Program-made: the position numbers and the translations under genes | From: a virus | IMG/VR virus record: IMGVR_UViG_3300043446_004437 | Span: 62,001-126,000 of that record | Strand: one strand, 5' to 3' | Length of the DNA stretch: 64,000 nt | Part shown: piece after piece, positions 30,875-40,125 of the stretch | Layout: the number at the start of each line of letters is the position of its first letter | Numbering within the stretch: the stretch's first letter is position 1 | Notes under the pieces: model-generated | Told to the model about the DNA's origin: nothing | What the model saw: only the letters and a program-made list of their open reading frames with translations | Databases searched by the model: none

Positions 30875-32479
30875 ATGTTATTTGATGAAATAAAACTTGG
30901 TTATCCATCTTTATGGCTTAAAACCACAGAATATTCAAGAGCCGCAGAAAGTTTAGTTTCTTATGATTTTAGAGACTTTTATACAATAAATTTTGAGTCT
31001 GGCTTTTCTCAGTATGTTGGTGGTGCATGGAAAACAATTCTTATAGAATCTATAAATCCAGAAAATGGAGAAACAATCCATCAATCTACATTTGATCCTT
31101 CTGTATCGTTAAATTATTTACTTAATCTTAAATCAGATAAGCCAGTTACTTATTTGCTACCAATTTTAGGCAAACCTGATTCTGTTCTTCTTCCATACAT
31201 TTCTTTTGTTGCTGCTTTAAATGATAATTACAGAAAGAACTTTTGGCTTGATAATATTGAAGCAACATCGCTTCAAGTAGTATTTATATCTTCTGCCGAT
31301 GCTCCAGAAGAATATTTGCATATGTTTAAAACTGTTCAGTTTTCTTATCCTAATTCAGAAGAACTTTTTACAGTAGTTAATCATATCGATACTTCTTCTG
31401 CTGGAAGATTTGTTGATCAAAATGAAATCAAAGATATTGTTCGTTCTGGCTTAGGTCTTACAGAAGATCGTTTTGTTGATCTTTGTTTACGTTCTATTGT
31501 CAACAACAATAAGATTGATAGCAAATATGTTTATGATCAAAAGATGGCTCATATTAAAGAAGCTGGTATTTTGGAGATTATTAAACCTAAAATATCTTTT
31601 GATAATATTGGTGGCTTAGATAATATTAAAGATATTATTCAAAGAACAAAACTATTGTGGGCTAACCGGGAACAAGCAAAATCTTTTGGCGTTGTTCCGA
31701 TTAGAAGAGTTCTTATGGTGGGCGTTCCCGGCACCGGCAAGTCTGCTATTTGTCAAGCAACTGCGAAAGAACTTGGCCTTGACTTGGCCCGTACTGGCAT
31801 TAGCCAAGTTATGAACTCTTTTGTCGGCAAATCAGAAGCAAACATGAGAGCTGTTTTTGATCAGATTAAAATGATGACTCCGCTTTGTGTTTGGATCGAC
31901 GAGTTTGGTCGCGATCTTTCAGGTGGCTCTAGCAGTTCTCATGTTGACGCAGGCACTACTGATCGTGTTCACGGTGAATTTTTGACAGGATTGCAGGAAC
32001 TTCCAGAAGATACTTTCCTTATGTGTGCCGCAAACCAGCTAGATAATCTTCGTCCAGAAATGCTTCGTGCAGATCGTTTCGACAAGATAGTCTTTGTTGG
32101 TTTGCCTTCACATCAAGAAAGAAAAGATATCTTTAAAATTATTCTTAAAGATATTGAAACTGATCACATCTTTGATTACGATGCACTTGCGGAAAAAGCA
32201 CAGTACTTTACTGGCGCAGAAATTACCGCACTAATCAAAGAAGTTAAATTCTTTGTTGTTTCTTCACAACTTCGACCAATCAATACTCAAGATATTATAT
32301 CTTATATTCCTACTGTAAGAAATATTCTCTGGAACAAAAACAGAGATATGATTAAAAACATGTATCAGTATGCTCTTGAACAATGGGATTGGGCTTCTAC
32401 TGAACAGCTACAAGATGCTAAAATGATTATACACGGTACGAGAAGCAACTCTGATAAAGACTTAGCTTGGAAAATATAA
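30875..32479 (+). CDS. AAA+ ATPase, unfoldase-like
   Basis: 534 residues. Residues 1-235 are an N-terminal domain; the AAA core begins FDNIGGLDNIKDII. Walker A GVPGTGKS at 283-290, Walker B CVWIDE with Asp342-Glu343, sensor 1 CAANQ, and an arginine-finger region ending LRADRFDKIV. The pattern of the core is closest to the FtsH/proteasomal/Ycf46 branch of classical AAA proteins. It lies right after the modifier terminator and in the same region as a proteasome-like peptidase gene (40976), so a role as the ATP-driven unfolding partner is attractive but inferred. No membrane segment. Confidence 0.88.
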   Translation: MLFDEIKLGYPSLWLKTTEYSRAAESLVSYDFRDFYTINFESGFSQYVGGAWKTILIESINPENGETIHQSTFDPSVSLNYLLNLKSDKPVTYLLPILGKPDSVLLPYISFVAALNDNYRKNFWLDNIEATSLQVVFISSADAPEEYLHMFKTVQFSYPNSEELFTVVNHIDTSSAGRFVDQNEIKDIVRSGLGLTEDRFVDLCLRSIVNNNKIDSKYVYDQKMAHIKEAGILEIIKPKISFDNIGGLDNIKDIIQRTKLLWANREQAKSFGVVPIRRVLMVGVPGTGKSAICQATAKELGLDLARTGISQVMNSFVGKSEANMRAVFDQIKMMTPLCVWIDEFGRDLSGGSSSSHVDAGTTDRVHGEFLTGLQELPEDTFLMCAANQLDNLRPEMLRADRFDKIVFVGLPSHQERKDIFKIILKDIETDHIFDYDALAEKAQYFTGAEITALIKEVKFFVVSSQLRPINTQDIISYIPTVRNILWNKNRDMIKNMYQYALEQWDWASTEQLQDAKMIIHGTRSNSDKDLAWKI

Positions 32480-32487
32480 GGATAAAT

Positions 32488-33135
32488 ATGTCAGATCAAA
32501 TTGATTTTTCTAACATTGAAGAAGTATTAGAAAGCATACAAGTAGATAAAGATGTTCCCAACAACCATTCTTTATCTGCAAATAAACAGTATGATCAGGA
32601 CCTTTATAAAAAATGGTTTCGTTCTAAAACACAAAGCGGATTTCTTTCTATCAAACCATGGTATCAAGGTTTGAAATTTAAGATTGATATTGGTAAAACA
32701 TCTCCAGATGGAAAGCTTTTAGGAAGCACTATGGTGTTTGTCGACGCCATAGATTTTGCAGCATATTTAGATTCTGTTGTTAACGGTACAGCAAAACTTA
32801 ATTTTCCCGCCAATGAAAAAAATGGTAGCGTTACAGATGAATCTTTTGTTTCCTATGGCGGTGGCATCATAGAATCAAAACCAATATCAAGAATATTTAA
32901 ATCTCACTATTGGCAGAACTCTGACAAATCTTATGATTCTAATGCATTCGTTTGGAAATGCGGACATTTTGCTGCACGTAAAACAGAAAGCGGAGCTTTT
33001 ATTCCAAACATGTCTTCACCTGTATCTGTAGACTCAATTAAAGTTACAAGACAGGATCTTGTAAGCATTTCTTATATGCTAAAATTGTCACTAACATCTC
33101 ACGTGACAAACAATCCTGATTGGTATAACATATAA
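32488..33135 (+). CDS. Hypothetical protein of the cassette region
   Basis: 215 residues from ATG 32488 behind AAGGATAAAT; a longer reading from 32467 overlaps the AAA+ gene. Beta-rich middle with GGGIIESKPISRIFK, no metal motif. Probably cotranscribed with the AAA+ gene. No family recognised. Confidence 0.68.
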   Translation: MSDQIDFSNIEEVLESIQVDKDVPNNHSLSANKQYDQDLYKKWFRSKTQSGFLSIKPWYQGLKFKIDIGKTSPDGKLLGSTMVFVDAIDFAAYLDSVVNGTAKLNFPANEKNGSVTDESFVSYGGGIIESKPISRIFKSHYWQNSDKSYDSNAFVWKCGHFAARKTESGAFIPNMSSPVSVDSIKVTRQDLVSISYMLKLSLTSHVTNNPDWYNI

Positions 33136-33137
33136 TT

Positions 33138-33524
33138 ATGACTGATAACTACACTGAAGCTAACATTGAAATAATGACTAAGATTCTTTCTTCTTTAGTT
33201 GAAGAAGTATATCAAAAAATATTAACTGATATCGAGTCTCAGTTTAAAGATATACTTGCAAAATTAGAAAAATATGAAGATCAAGTTGCGACAATAGTGT
33301 ATGCTTATGGAGAGCAAGCTATAGTTATGGAAGCGTTAACTTCCCAACTTGAGTATGCTACTCCAGAAGCTCAAAAAGCTTTTACTGATAGTTTATCAGA
33401 GCAACGAAAGAAAATGATACAGGTTCTCAATGAAAGCTCTAAAGGATTTATGGCCGACAACGATCCAGGAATTGCAAGAGCCCTTGGCAACCTGGTTGAA
33501 AAAAAGTTATCTGACACAAATTAA
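33138..33524 (+). CDS. Helical hypothetical protein
   Basis: 128 residues, two bases after the previous stop. Almost entirely helical (LVEEVYQKILTDIESQ, ILAKLEKYEDQVATIV), probably a coiled-coil adaptor or scaffold. Unknown. Confidence 0.65.
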   Translation: MTDNYTEANIEIMTKILSSLVEEVYQKILTDIESQFKDILAKLEKYEDQVATIVYAYGEQAIVMEALTSQLEYATPEAQKAFTDSLSEQRKKMIQVLNESSKGFMADNDPGIARALGNLVEKKLSDTN

Positions 33525-33537
33525 TAACAATGAATGC

Positions 33538-33717
33538 GTGTTATTTGTAGATAAACATAATTATTTACTTTTACAAAATATTGTTTATCTTTCACAGATA
33601 TATCCTCTTGTTAAATCATTATGTCCTGAATTTAAATCTTTACATTTATTAGAAACAAATCTTTTAACTTATTTAAGACAATCAAAAATAGAATTGTATT
33701 CTGTAGAGGTAGTATAA
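33538..33717 (+). CDS. Small hypothetical protein, start uncertain
   Basis: 59 residues from GTG 33538; the frame is open from 33430 inside the previous gene, with several TTG options and no clear ribosome site. Helical, Leu/Tyr-rich. Its stop overlaps the next start (TAATG), which supports translation through this frame. Confidence 0.45.
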   Translation: MLFVDKHNYLLLQNIVYLSQIYPLVKSLCPEFKSLHLLETNLLTYLRQSKIELYSVEVV

Positions 33718-34376
33718 TGCTTATAACTAATTTTAATGATATTTCTTCTTTTAACCATTTTTGGAATGATGGCATTGATAGACTGCACAACTGCAGGCCA
33801 CTTACAGAAGAACTGTATGTTTTATTATCTTTTAATCGGTTAGATATAGTCAAAGCTCATGTAGAGTCCGGAGCATCAGTATCTAACTATGTTGAACAAA
33901 TTCAACAAAATCTTCCTGAACAATATCAAACTATCGTTTCGGAATACCATACAAAATTTAAATCCGAACACACTGCGTACGTTTATCCTTACAGTTCAAC
34001 AAAATTCTTTAACAGTATGTTTAAAGAAATTTTACCCTCCGCTGCAAAAAAACTTTACTCATTAATTTTTAATGATTCTTCTTTTATACAAATGTATGAT
34101 TCAACTGCAACATCTTTCAAAGGATGTATCTTATTTAAGATTGTTCCTACTTTAAAGAACTTAAAAGAAATAAATAATATAGTTTTTAACACAGTTTCAT
34201 CTGATTCTGTCGCAGTTCTTCAAGATGTATTATCTCATATACAGCTAATAGTAGAAGACAATGAAGCTTACAAAAATTATATCTTAGAACTTGAATCTGC
34301 TGTAATTAATCTAAACAGTAAAATAGATCTTCTTCAAAAAGAAGGCATGAACGGTTATCTTCTTAGCTGGCATTAA
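33717..34376 (+). CDS. Hypothetical protein
   Basis: 219 residues, soluble, helix-rich at the C-terminus (IQLIVEDNEAYKNYI, NSKIDLLQKEG). Starts in a TAATG junction. No family recognised. Confidence 0.65.
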   Translation: MLITNFNDISSFNHFWNDGIDRLHNCRPLTEELYVLLSFNRLDIVKAHVESGASVSNYVEQIQQNLPEQYQTIVSEYHTKFKSEHTAYVYPYSSTKFFNSMFKEILPSAAKKLYSLIFNDSSFIQMYDSTATSFKGCILFKIVPTLKNLKEINNIVFNTVSSDSVAVLQDVLSHIQLIVEDNEAYKNYILELESAVINLNSKIDLLQKEGMNGYLLSWH

Positions 34377-34396
34377 TGTGAAAAGGAAATATATAT

Positions 34397-35266
34397 ATGT
34401 ATAAAATAAAAACTTCATTAAGCGGCTCATCATATGCTGCTATCCCTGTTGATTCAGTCAACAGTATGAATTTATTTGTAAATCAATACAGTAAAATTCC
34501 TTTAAATAAAGTTGTTTACGATTACTTTAATACAGGTCAAGTATATGTAAACTTCCCATCTAGCTCAGGTAAGATTCTTGGTTTTTCTGATACTATGTGC
34601 ACCATACTCGTCAGGTATGTTGTCAAGCCTTCTTTCTTTAACCAGTTTGATGATAATCATACTTTTGAAGTTCCTAGTTGGGCTACTAGGTTCGTTGATG
34701 ATCAGTTAAATGGCTGGATGCTTGATATTGGTTTAGTCTTTGAAATTGACAGTTCACCTGCTGCAAATCCAATCTGTAAACATTATACTGGTTACACTTC
34801 TGAAAACAATTATGTAACTTCTAAAAATTATTTGTTTGCCAACAAACCTAATTCTATTAGATCTAATTGTTCAAATTCAAAAGTTTATGTGAATAAACTT
34901 ACTCCACATTCATGCATATACAGTGATACAAAAACTCCTTTTGTTAGCTGTCCTTTTTATGAATATGATTATGAAGTAGTTGAAAGTTTTCAAATACACA
35001 AAAACACGCATTCTCCACAAGAATTTGAACTAAGATATATTCCTTGTTCAGATAGCTTTGCAATATATCATTTTTATGATATTACAAATAAACAAATTAA
35101 TTATTCTATCTTTGAAAAAGATACACCAGAATTAAAAGATACTGTTATGTTGGCTGTAAATGAAATCATTTCATCTTACTCTAACTATGAAGTTAAACAA
35201 ATTCAAAATCAAGGCGTTTCTGTCAGTGCGCCAGAAAAGAAAAGCTACATACTTTCTTTAGTCTGA
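34397..35266 (+). CDS. Hypothetical protein in the E2-like group
   Basis: 289 residues behind AAAAGGAAAT. Beta- and aromatic-rich, with several isolated Cys (PICKH, NCSNS, HSCIYS, SCPFY, IPCSDS). It sits immediately before two E2-like genes and has a similar overall composition, but I cannot align the ERPP, Pro-Trp and Cys blocks, so a relation is only suggested. Confidence 0.62.
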   Translation: MYKIKTSLSGSSYAAIPVDSVNSMNLFVNQYSKIPLNKVVYDYFNTGQVYVNFPSSSGKILGFSDTMCTILVRYVVKPSFFNQFDDNHTFEVPSWATRFVDDQLNGWMLDIGLVFEIDSSPAANPICKHYTGYTSENNYVTSKNYLFANKPNSIRSNCSNSKVYVNKLTPHSCIYSDTKTPFVSCPFYEYDYEVVESFQIHKNTHSPQEFELRYIPCSDSFAIYHFYDITNKQINYSIFEKDTPELKDTVMLAVNEIISSYSNYEVKQIQNQGVSVSAPEKKSYILSLV

Positions 35267-35273
35267 GGTCACC

Positions 35274-36734
35274 ATGCAATACAACATTTTATCCTGTAAT
35301 GAACAGGACACAACGCTTTACAATACAAGTTACAATATGAATAATTATTATTCTTATATTCATAATATAACTAAGTATTTGTCACAAAACGGCACAGATA
35401 TTACCGCTCCAATACTTACAACTGTGTCAATGCGTCGAACTGTTAGCGTTTCTACAGATAGAGTTTATGATTCCATTAACGCCAACGCAGCAGGAAAATA
35501 CAACCCATCATTTTATCCAATGGCTGTACGCTATATATCTGCTAAAGGAACTTACGTAGTTGAACGACCACCTTTTCAACTAGAAGTTGACTATAGAATG
35601 GGCTCTGCTCATTCTGGTCATCCCAAAATGCCGCCTGTAAAAATTTGGGTTCCATGGACTGTTATGGTTTTTTCAGCTTCTTCTTTTGCAGAAGGTAATT
35701 TTTCTGAAGCTCAGCTTTATTTTTCTGATACCTCTTTGCAATCGCTAGACCAGCATCTAGTCCCCTGCTTTTATCCCAATTCTTATAACGATGCCAGAAT
35801 ATGTTTTTCTAATTCTTTAAGTGATTTTTCAGATGTTTTAGATATGAAGGAATTTGAAAACTTCAATATATCTTACATCTATAATTATATCTTTAATAAT
35901 TATATGATGGGTGGATGGAACTCTGACTTACACTCAAATCTACTAGGATCTCTTTCGACTCACAACTTCTCTGTTATTAATTCTTATCCAGAATTAAAAC
36001 TCTTTTTGCAACCTTCTAGCGATCAATCATTTTACGAAAAACTATCTACAGTTTTTCCTAAAGAACTTTTTTCAAAATTAAAAAGATTTTATAAACAAGA
36101 GTTCAATTATTTTAAAAGCAGAATTAGTCCTGAAAAATTGTTTGTAAGAAATTTTGGTATATTTTCTGCTTTTACACTAGAACAAAAGTTAAATTTTATT
36201 TCTTCGATAAAAGATCTTACATATTCTCAAGTTAAAGATCGTTATACGCTTTCTGCAATTGTTCAAAGAATTGACAAAAATGATTCTATTGTTGATTCTT
36301 CATCTAAAAATGCTTTACTTACTTCAATAAATTCAGATTATTTTAATTATGATTATAGTGAAGTAGATTATCATGTTTACTTTTATAATTATAATCCTCA
36401 GGATTTACAAAATCATCATCGTTTATCTTCTCTCTTTTCCAACAACTTGTGTGCGTCTTTAATTGGCGACATGATTACTTGTTTTAATGACGAAGAACCG
36501 ATTGCTTTTGCTGTTAATGCTCAAACTGGTTCTTATGACATAATTACTAATTATTCTGCGTACGATTATATAAAAGAAATCATAGACACTGTCGTTGCTA
36601 AAGCTCAAGAATTTCTACAGGAAAATTCTTCAGACAAAAACAAACAAAAAGTTTGTACGTATATTTCTAATGAAATAAACCATAATTTTACTCCTGATAA
36701 AGTTGAACATGCTTTAAAGTATTCTTTTTCCTAA
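35274..36734 (+). CDS. E2-like paralogue (486 aa)
   Basis: ATG eight bases after the previous stop, preceded by GAGGTC. Blocks in order: YVVERPP (residues 94-100), WVPWTVMVF with Pro127-Trp128, LYFSDTSL, then HLVPCFYPNSYNDARICFSN with candidate catalytic Cys177. The same order (ERPP, Pro-Trp, an Asn-x-Tyr turn then Cys) occurs in the gene at 36759, and resembles the E2/PRTRC-B plan of strand, Pro-Asn turn and Cys. The long C-terminal half is helical with no zinc site. Probable conjugating-enzyme-like or inactive E2-variant protein. Confidence 0.52.
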   Translation: MQYNILSCNEQDTTLYNTSYNMNNYYSYIHNITKYLSQNGTDITAPILTTVSMRRTVSVSTDRVYDSINANAAGKYNPSFYPMAVRYISAKGTYVVERPPFQLEVDYRMGSAHSGHPKMPPVKIWVPWTVMVFSASSFAEGNFSEAQLYFSDTSLQSLDQHLVPCFYPNSYNDARICFSNSLSDFSDVLDMKEFENFNISYIYNYIFNNYMMGGWNSDLHSNLLGSLSTHNFSVINSYPELKLFLQPSSDQSFYEKLSTVFPKELFSKLKRFYKQEFNYFKSRISPEKLFVRNFGIFSAFTLEQKLNFISSIKDLTYSQVKDRYTLSAIVQRIDKNDSIVDSSSKNALLTSINSDYFNYDYSEVDYHVYFYNYNPQDLQNHHRLSSLFSNNLCASLIGDMITCFNDEEPIAFAVNAQTGSYDIITNYSAYDYIKEIIDTVVAKAQEFLQENSSDKNKQKVCTYISNEINHNFTPDKVEHALKYSFS

Positions 36735-36758
36735 TTTTTAAATTAAAAAGGATTTGAT

Positions 36759-37943
36759 GTGGATCTTATAAATAATTTTATTATAGCCGATAATGAACGC
36801 GATCATTATTATTGGCATACAGGCTTTAAACCTTTTGTTCGCTACAGTAGCGTTGTATTAGACGAAACTCATACGATAACTGATAAAGATACAGTCGCTC
36901 AGTTATCATCTAGCTTTTTTAATTCTTTAGTTAGTTATAAAACTCAGTCTTTTGATTCTGGTTTAATTCCGCCAGGCTTAAAAATGCTTGGTTCTAATTA
37001 TCTAGTATTTGAAAGGCCTCCGACAGTTAAAAACATTTTTTATGTTCCTGCACATAAAAGCAGTGTTCCAGATAACACCGATAACTTGCAGCAGGTTTAT
37101 GCTTTACCAATTCCTTGGCAATTATATTTTGTATATTTTAATCCTGATATGTACACTTATTCTGTATATATGTTTTTCATGAATACAAGTATCAATAGTC
37201 CTAATCAAAATCTTTATCTTCCACCACTTCCAAATTTTTATACTCATTCTTTATTGTGTCCTCCAGTTATGAGTACAATGGAAGATGTTGACCGATACTC
37301 TAAAAATGTTTCTGGCATCATGCACTGCGCTTACGATTGGGTTTGGAATTCTGGCACAAACCATGATTTAACAGAAGCATGCATGCACGTTTCTTTTCAG
37401 TGCCCTAAAGAAAATTCTGTTATGAAGTATTTAGACGATAATGTATACAATGTATATTTTAACAAAAATCGTTTTTTAACATCTAATAGATATCAAGCTA
37501 GCACATCATACATGAGTCATTTATTTTCTTCTTGGGAAAAATGTACTTTATCTGAAGTTTGTAATTTTGTTTGGCCAAATACATCTGCGCCTTTTAGAAA
37601 TTTTAATTATGAGTCTAACGACATTACAGGCACCAGTGTTTATCAGGATAATTTAGTAAGCTATTTAGATAATGGCGATTATGACATGGATGATATTCAA
37701 GATATTATTGAGAATGATTCTTATGATCATAATGATTACATTAATTACTTGTATGCAGAAAAATTGATATCAGAAGACGAAATGTTTAATGATTTAAACA
37801 GAGCTTGGAGTCATGTTTATACTTATGAAGAAGTTATCCCAAAATTAATTGCTGACGTTTCTACAACTTTTTCTAGAACTACTAACAGTTTTTCACGCAC
37901 TTTAGTTTCTATTGATCAGGCTCGTCGTAATATTTCTGCTTGA
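36759..37943 (+). CDS. E2-like paralogue (394 aa)
   Basis: GTG start behind AAAAAGGATT. FDSGLIP (residues 65-71) matches FDTGLLP of the E2-like protein at 26321; YLVFERPP (81-88) matches ERPP of the protein at 35274; LPIPWQLYF with Pro119-Trp120 and LYLPPLPNFYTHSLLC with Cys167 complete the shared blocks. This protein therefore links the other two into one family. An acidic, helical C-terminal region follows (NGDYDMDDIQDIIE). Whether Cys167 is catalytic is unknown. Confidence 0.52.
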   Translation: MDLINNFIIADNERDHYYWHTGFKPFVRYSSVVLDETHTITDKDTVAQLSSSFFNSLVSYKTQSFDSGLIPPGLKMLGSNYLVFERPPTVKNIFYVPAHKSSVPDNTDNLQQVYALPIPWQLYFVYFNPDMYTYSVYMFFMNTSINSPNQNLYLPPLPNFYTHSLLCPPVMSTMEDVDRYSKNVSGIMHCAYDWVWNSGTNHDLTEACMHVSFQCPKENSVMKYLDDNVYNVYFNKNRFLTSNRYQASTSYMSHLFSSWEKCTLSEVCNFVWPNTSAPFRNFNYESNDITGTSVYQDNLVSYLDNGDYDMDDIQDIIENDSYDHNDYINYLYAEKLISEDEMFNDLNRAWSHVYTYEEVIPKLIADVSTTFSRTTNSFSRTLVSIDQARRNISA

Positions 37944-37979
37944 TTTTTTGAGTTACCTATGATACTATATGATCATATA
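37940..37979 (+). promoter_or_regulatory. Promoter with overlapping palindromic operator
   Basis: TTGATT (37940-37945), 17 bp, TACTAT (37963-37968), overlapped by the 14-bp perfect palindrome TATATGATCATATA (37966-37979). It overlaps the end of the E2-like gene and drives the MerR-like regulator at 38004, which may bind the palindrome. Confidence 0.6.
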
Positions 37980-38003
37980 TAAACTTAAATAAAGGTAGAT
38001 AAT

Positions 38004-38300
38004 ATGCCTAAAAATTCAATAACAGAACCTATTTTTAATAGGTCTGAAGTTGCTCAAATACTAAATGTATCCACACTCACTATTTCCAATAGAGAAAAAA
38101 ATAACAAATATCCTTCACCTAAAAGAGATTTAAATAATTATAGAATCTATAGTTTAAATGATGTTTTCAATCTTCAGTTAATTACATACAACCATATTGA
38201 TCCAAAACCAATTATATCGATAATGTATGATAAAGGTTTTGAAGATGTAAAACAGCTAGGCAAGATGATTGATGCTGCTTTATCAAGAAGGACTCAATAA
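38004..38300 (+). CDS. MerR-type helix-turn-helix regulator
   Basis: 98 residues. FNRSEVAQILNVSTLTISNR, then PSPKRDLNNYRIYSLNDVF, is the MerR-like winged-helix start: HTH, basic wing, and RxYxxxD turn. The effector domain is short and helical. Likely autoregulator through the palindrome at 37966. Start ATG 38004 follows AAAGGTAGAT. Confidence 0.75.
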   Translation: MPKNSITEPIFNRSEVAQILNVSTLTISNREKNNKYPSPKRDLNNYRIYSLNDVFNLQLITYNHIDPKPIISIMYDKGFEDVKQLGKMIDAALSRRTQ

Positions 38301-38301
38301 C

Positions 38302-38550
38302 GTGCAGGAACAATACGATAACCCAACAGCAGACAGCTTAGTTGAGCAAGTTTCTGAACAAGTTTCTACTGACAAAATTTTAGATTTAAAAAATGGTATC
38401 TATAATTTGTTTGTATCTTTGTTCAATGATTACACAATTGACTTTGGTCCAATTAAAGCTGTAGAATTATCAACACAATTTCTTGATGAAATATCAGAAA
38501 ACTTTAAGCAGATCCTTAATCAAAACACAGAAAGCAAGGAAAAACCATGA
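38302..38550 (+). CDS. Small helical hypothetical protein
   Basis: 82 residues from GTG 38302, one base after the previous stop and behind AAGGAC; a longer reading from 38269 overlaps the regulator. Helical and acidic. Coupled to the SSB-like gene by ATGA. Confidence 0.58.
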   Translation: MQEQYDNPTADSLVEQVSEQVSTDKILDLKNGIYNLFVSLFNDYTIDFGPIKAVELSTQFLDEISENFKQILNQNTESKEKP

Positions 38551-38978
38551 TAGACCCACGCAATTTACTCAATCTTACTGGCGGAGTTGTAACCGACGTA
38601 GAGTTGATAAATGATAAAATAGCAAAGTTTCGTTTAGCTGTTGATTACGCAGGATCAGAAAAAGGTTCTGATAATACATCTGGTTATTTTGATGTTGTGT
38701 ATTATCTTAAGGATTCTAACGGTTTTATCGGAAAGAATGCTACATTTATTCATGGTCAGATTAAAAATGACAAGATTAAAAAGGGCGCAAAACTTCAGAT
38801 CGTTGGTCGCTTGGTTCAGGAAAGATGGAAGCAAGATGATCAAAATAAAAATCGCGTTGTTGTAGTTGCTGAGCACATTTCTTATGCAGCAACTGCTGGA
38901 GCCCAAGGAACTAAAACATCTTCCGCTGGAACATCATCTGACACAGAGACGCAGAGTTCTGTTCCAGATAGTTTCTAA
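38547..38978 (+). CDS. Single-stranded DNA-binding (OB-fold) protein
   Basis: 143 residues. Beginning NLTGGVVTDVELINDKIAKF, a DVVYYLKDS strand, and KGAKLQIVGRLVQERWKQDD, NRVVVVAEHIS matches the SSB OB-fold order, including the typical 'V-x-G-x-L' strand. A Ser/Thr-rich flexible tail follows and ends PDSF, a reduced version of the acidic SSB tip. It would coat ssDNA in replication. Coupled upstream by ATGA and downstream by TAATG. Confidence 0.8.
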   Translation: MIDPRNLLNLTGGVVTDVELINDKIAKFRLAVDYAGSEKGSDNTSGYFDVVYYLKDSNGFIGKNATFIHGQIKNDKIKKGAKLQIVGRLVQERWKQDDQNKNRVVVVAEHISYAATAGAQGTKTSSAGTSSDTETQSSVPDSF

Positions 38979-39727
38979 TGGAAGAATTTAGCGAAGAGTT
39001 ATTAAACTCTTTAATAGAAGAAGCTTTGAATGAAAAGGGGGAGAGCTTATTAAGACCGGCTTCTAGTATGTATCTTTCATATAATGAAACAGATTTATTG
39101 TCTCTTGTTTATAACTATATGTCTAAACACTTACCAGAATCTGAGCTTAATAATGTTTTTCAAGAGTTTCGTTCAGAGCTTCTTTCTAGGAAAGTTCCTA
39201 TTACTCCAAAAGAACTACACACGGTTACAAAAAACTGTAGAAAATGCGGCATATCTGCAACCGCAGAACTTCCTAAGTGGAATGTAATAGATCCTGATGT
39301 AGTTATTGTTGTTGAATCTCCTTCAATAGAACCAGAAGCCATAAATCTTATGATAGATTCTATAAAAGAATCTAAGTTTAAATCATCAGATTTATGTTTG
39401 ACTTATGTTAATAGATGTCCTAAATACGGTAAATATGATAACAAAGAAATAATTAATTGTTCACCATATTTGCATACAGAAATACAAAGTTTAAATCCTA
39501 AACTTATTGTAACTATGGGAGCTTTAGCAGCTTCTGTTTTATTTGGAACAGATATTAAACTAAAAGATTACCGAGGCAATGTTACTTGGCTTGGCTATTG
39601 GCCTATATTGCCAACATATTCTCCAGGATATGTTTTAAAATCTGGTGCTAATTCTATTGAGCAGTTTAAATCTGATATTGTTCAAGCTTATCAGTTTGTA
39701 CATAAACCTAAAAAGGAAGTTGTGTAA
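38978..39727 (+). CDS. Uracil-DNA glycosylase family 4/5-like protein, divergent
   Basis: 249 residues. Four Cys in the layout of the 4Fe-4S UDGs: NCRKCG, NRCPK and INCSP. LIVTMGALAASVLFG and PTYSPGYVL follow the family plan. But the usual GEAPG-type first motif is VVESPS and the HP motif is SP, so key catalytic residues are changed. It may be an inactive or retargeted glycosylase, possibly a DNA-binding factor; family-4-like SPO1-type and PolIII-associated forms are known. Adjacent to SSB, fitting DNA metabolism. Confidence 0.7.
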   Translation: MEEFSEELLNSLIEEALNEKGESLLRPASSMYLSYNETDLLSLVYNYMSKHLPESELNNVFQEFRSELLSRKVPITPKELHTVTKNCRKCGISATAELPKWNVIDPDVVIVVESPSIEPEAINLMIDSIKESKFKSSDLCLTYVNRCPKYGKYDNKEIINCSPYLHTEIQSLNPKLIVTMGALAASVLFGTDIKLKDYRGNVTWLGYWPILPTYSPGYVLKSGANSIEQFKSDIVQAYQFVHKPKKEVV

Positions 39728-40125
39728 TGAAAGATACAATATATACTTATTCTTTTGTTTCTGATCTTAATCAATCTCAGCTTTCTCAATTTGAAGAACT
39801 TGTTACAAAAGATGTCAAAAATGGCTCTGCTCCAGAAGAGTTGGAAATATTAAAATCTAATATTGATTTGTGGCTGTATTTTCTTTCTTCGATTAGAAGA
39901 AACGTAGAATATCATTTATCTTCTCGAACTGCTGCACGCAAAGCAAAAATATCAGAAATGATACAAAATAAAGATTCTAAAGAGCTTCTTGATTCTTTTA
40001 GAAAATCAGAAGATGAGTGGAGAGTAAACGCTATAAAATTTCTTTCTACAATAGAAAAGAAAACTTTATATGTTAAGATGATTGTTAAAGAACAAAAACA
40101 AGCAGAAAAAATACAGTATCTTTAA
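39727..40125 (+). CDS. Helical hypothetical protein
   Basis: 132 residues, ATG overlapping the previous stop. Nearly all helix, Lys/Ser-rich, with a repeated long coiled-coil-like tract (LLDSFRKSEDEWRVNAIKFL). No known family. Confidence 0.62.
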   Translation: MKDTIYTYSFVSDLNQSQLSQFEELVTKDVKNGSAPEELEILKSNIDLWLYFLSSIRRNVEYHLSSRTAARKAKISEMIQNKDSKELLDSFRKSEDEWRVNAIKFLSTIEKKTLYVKMIVKEQKQAEKIQYL

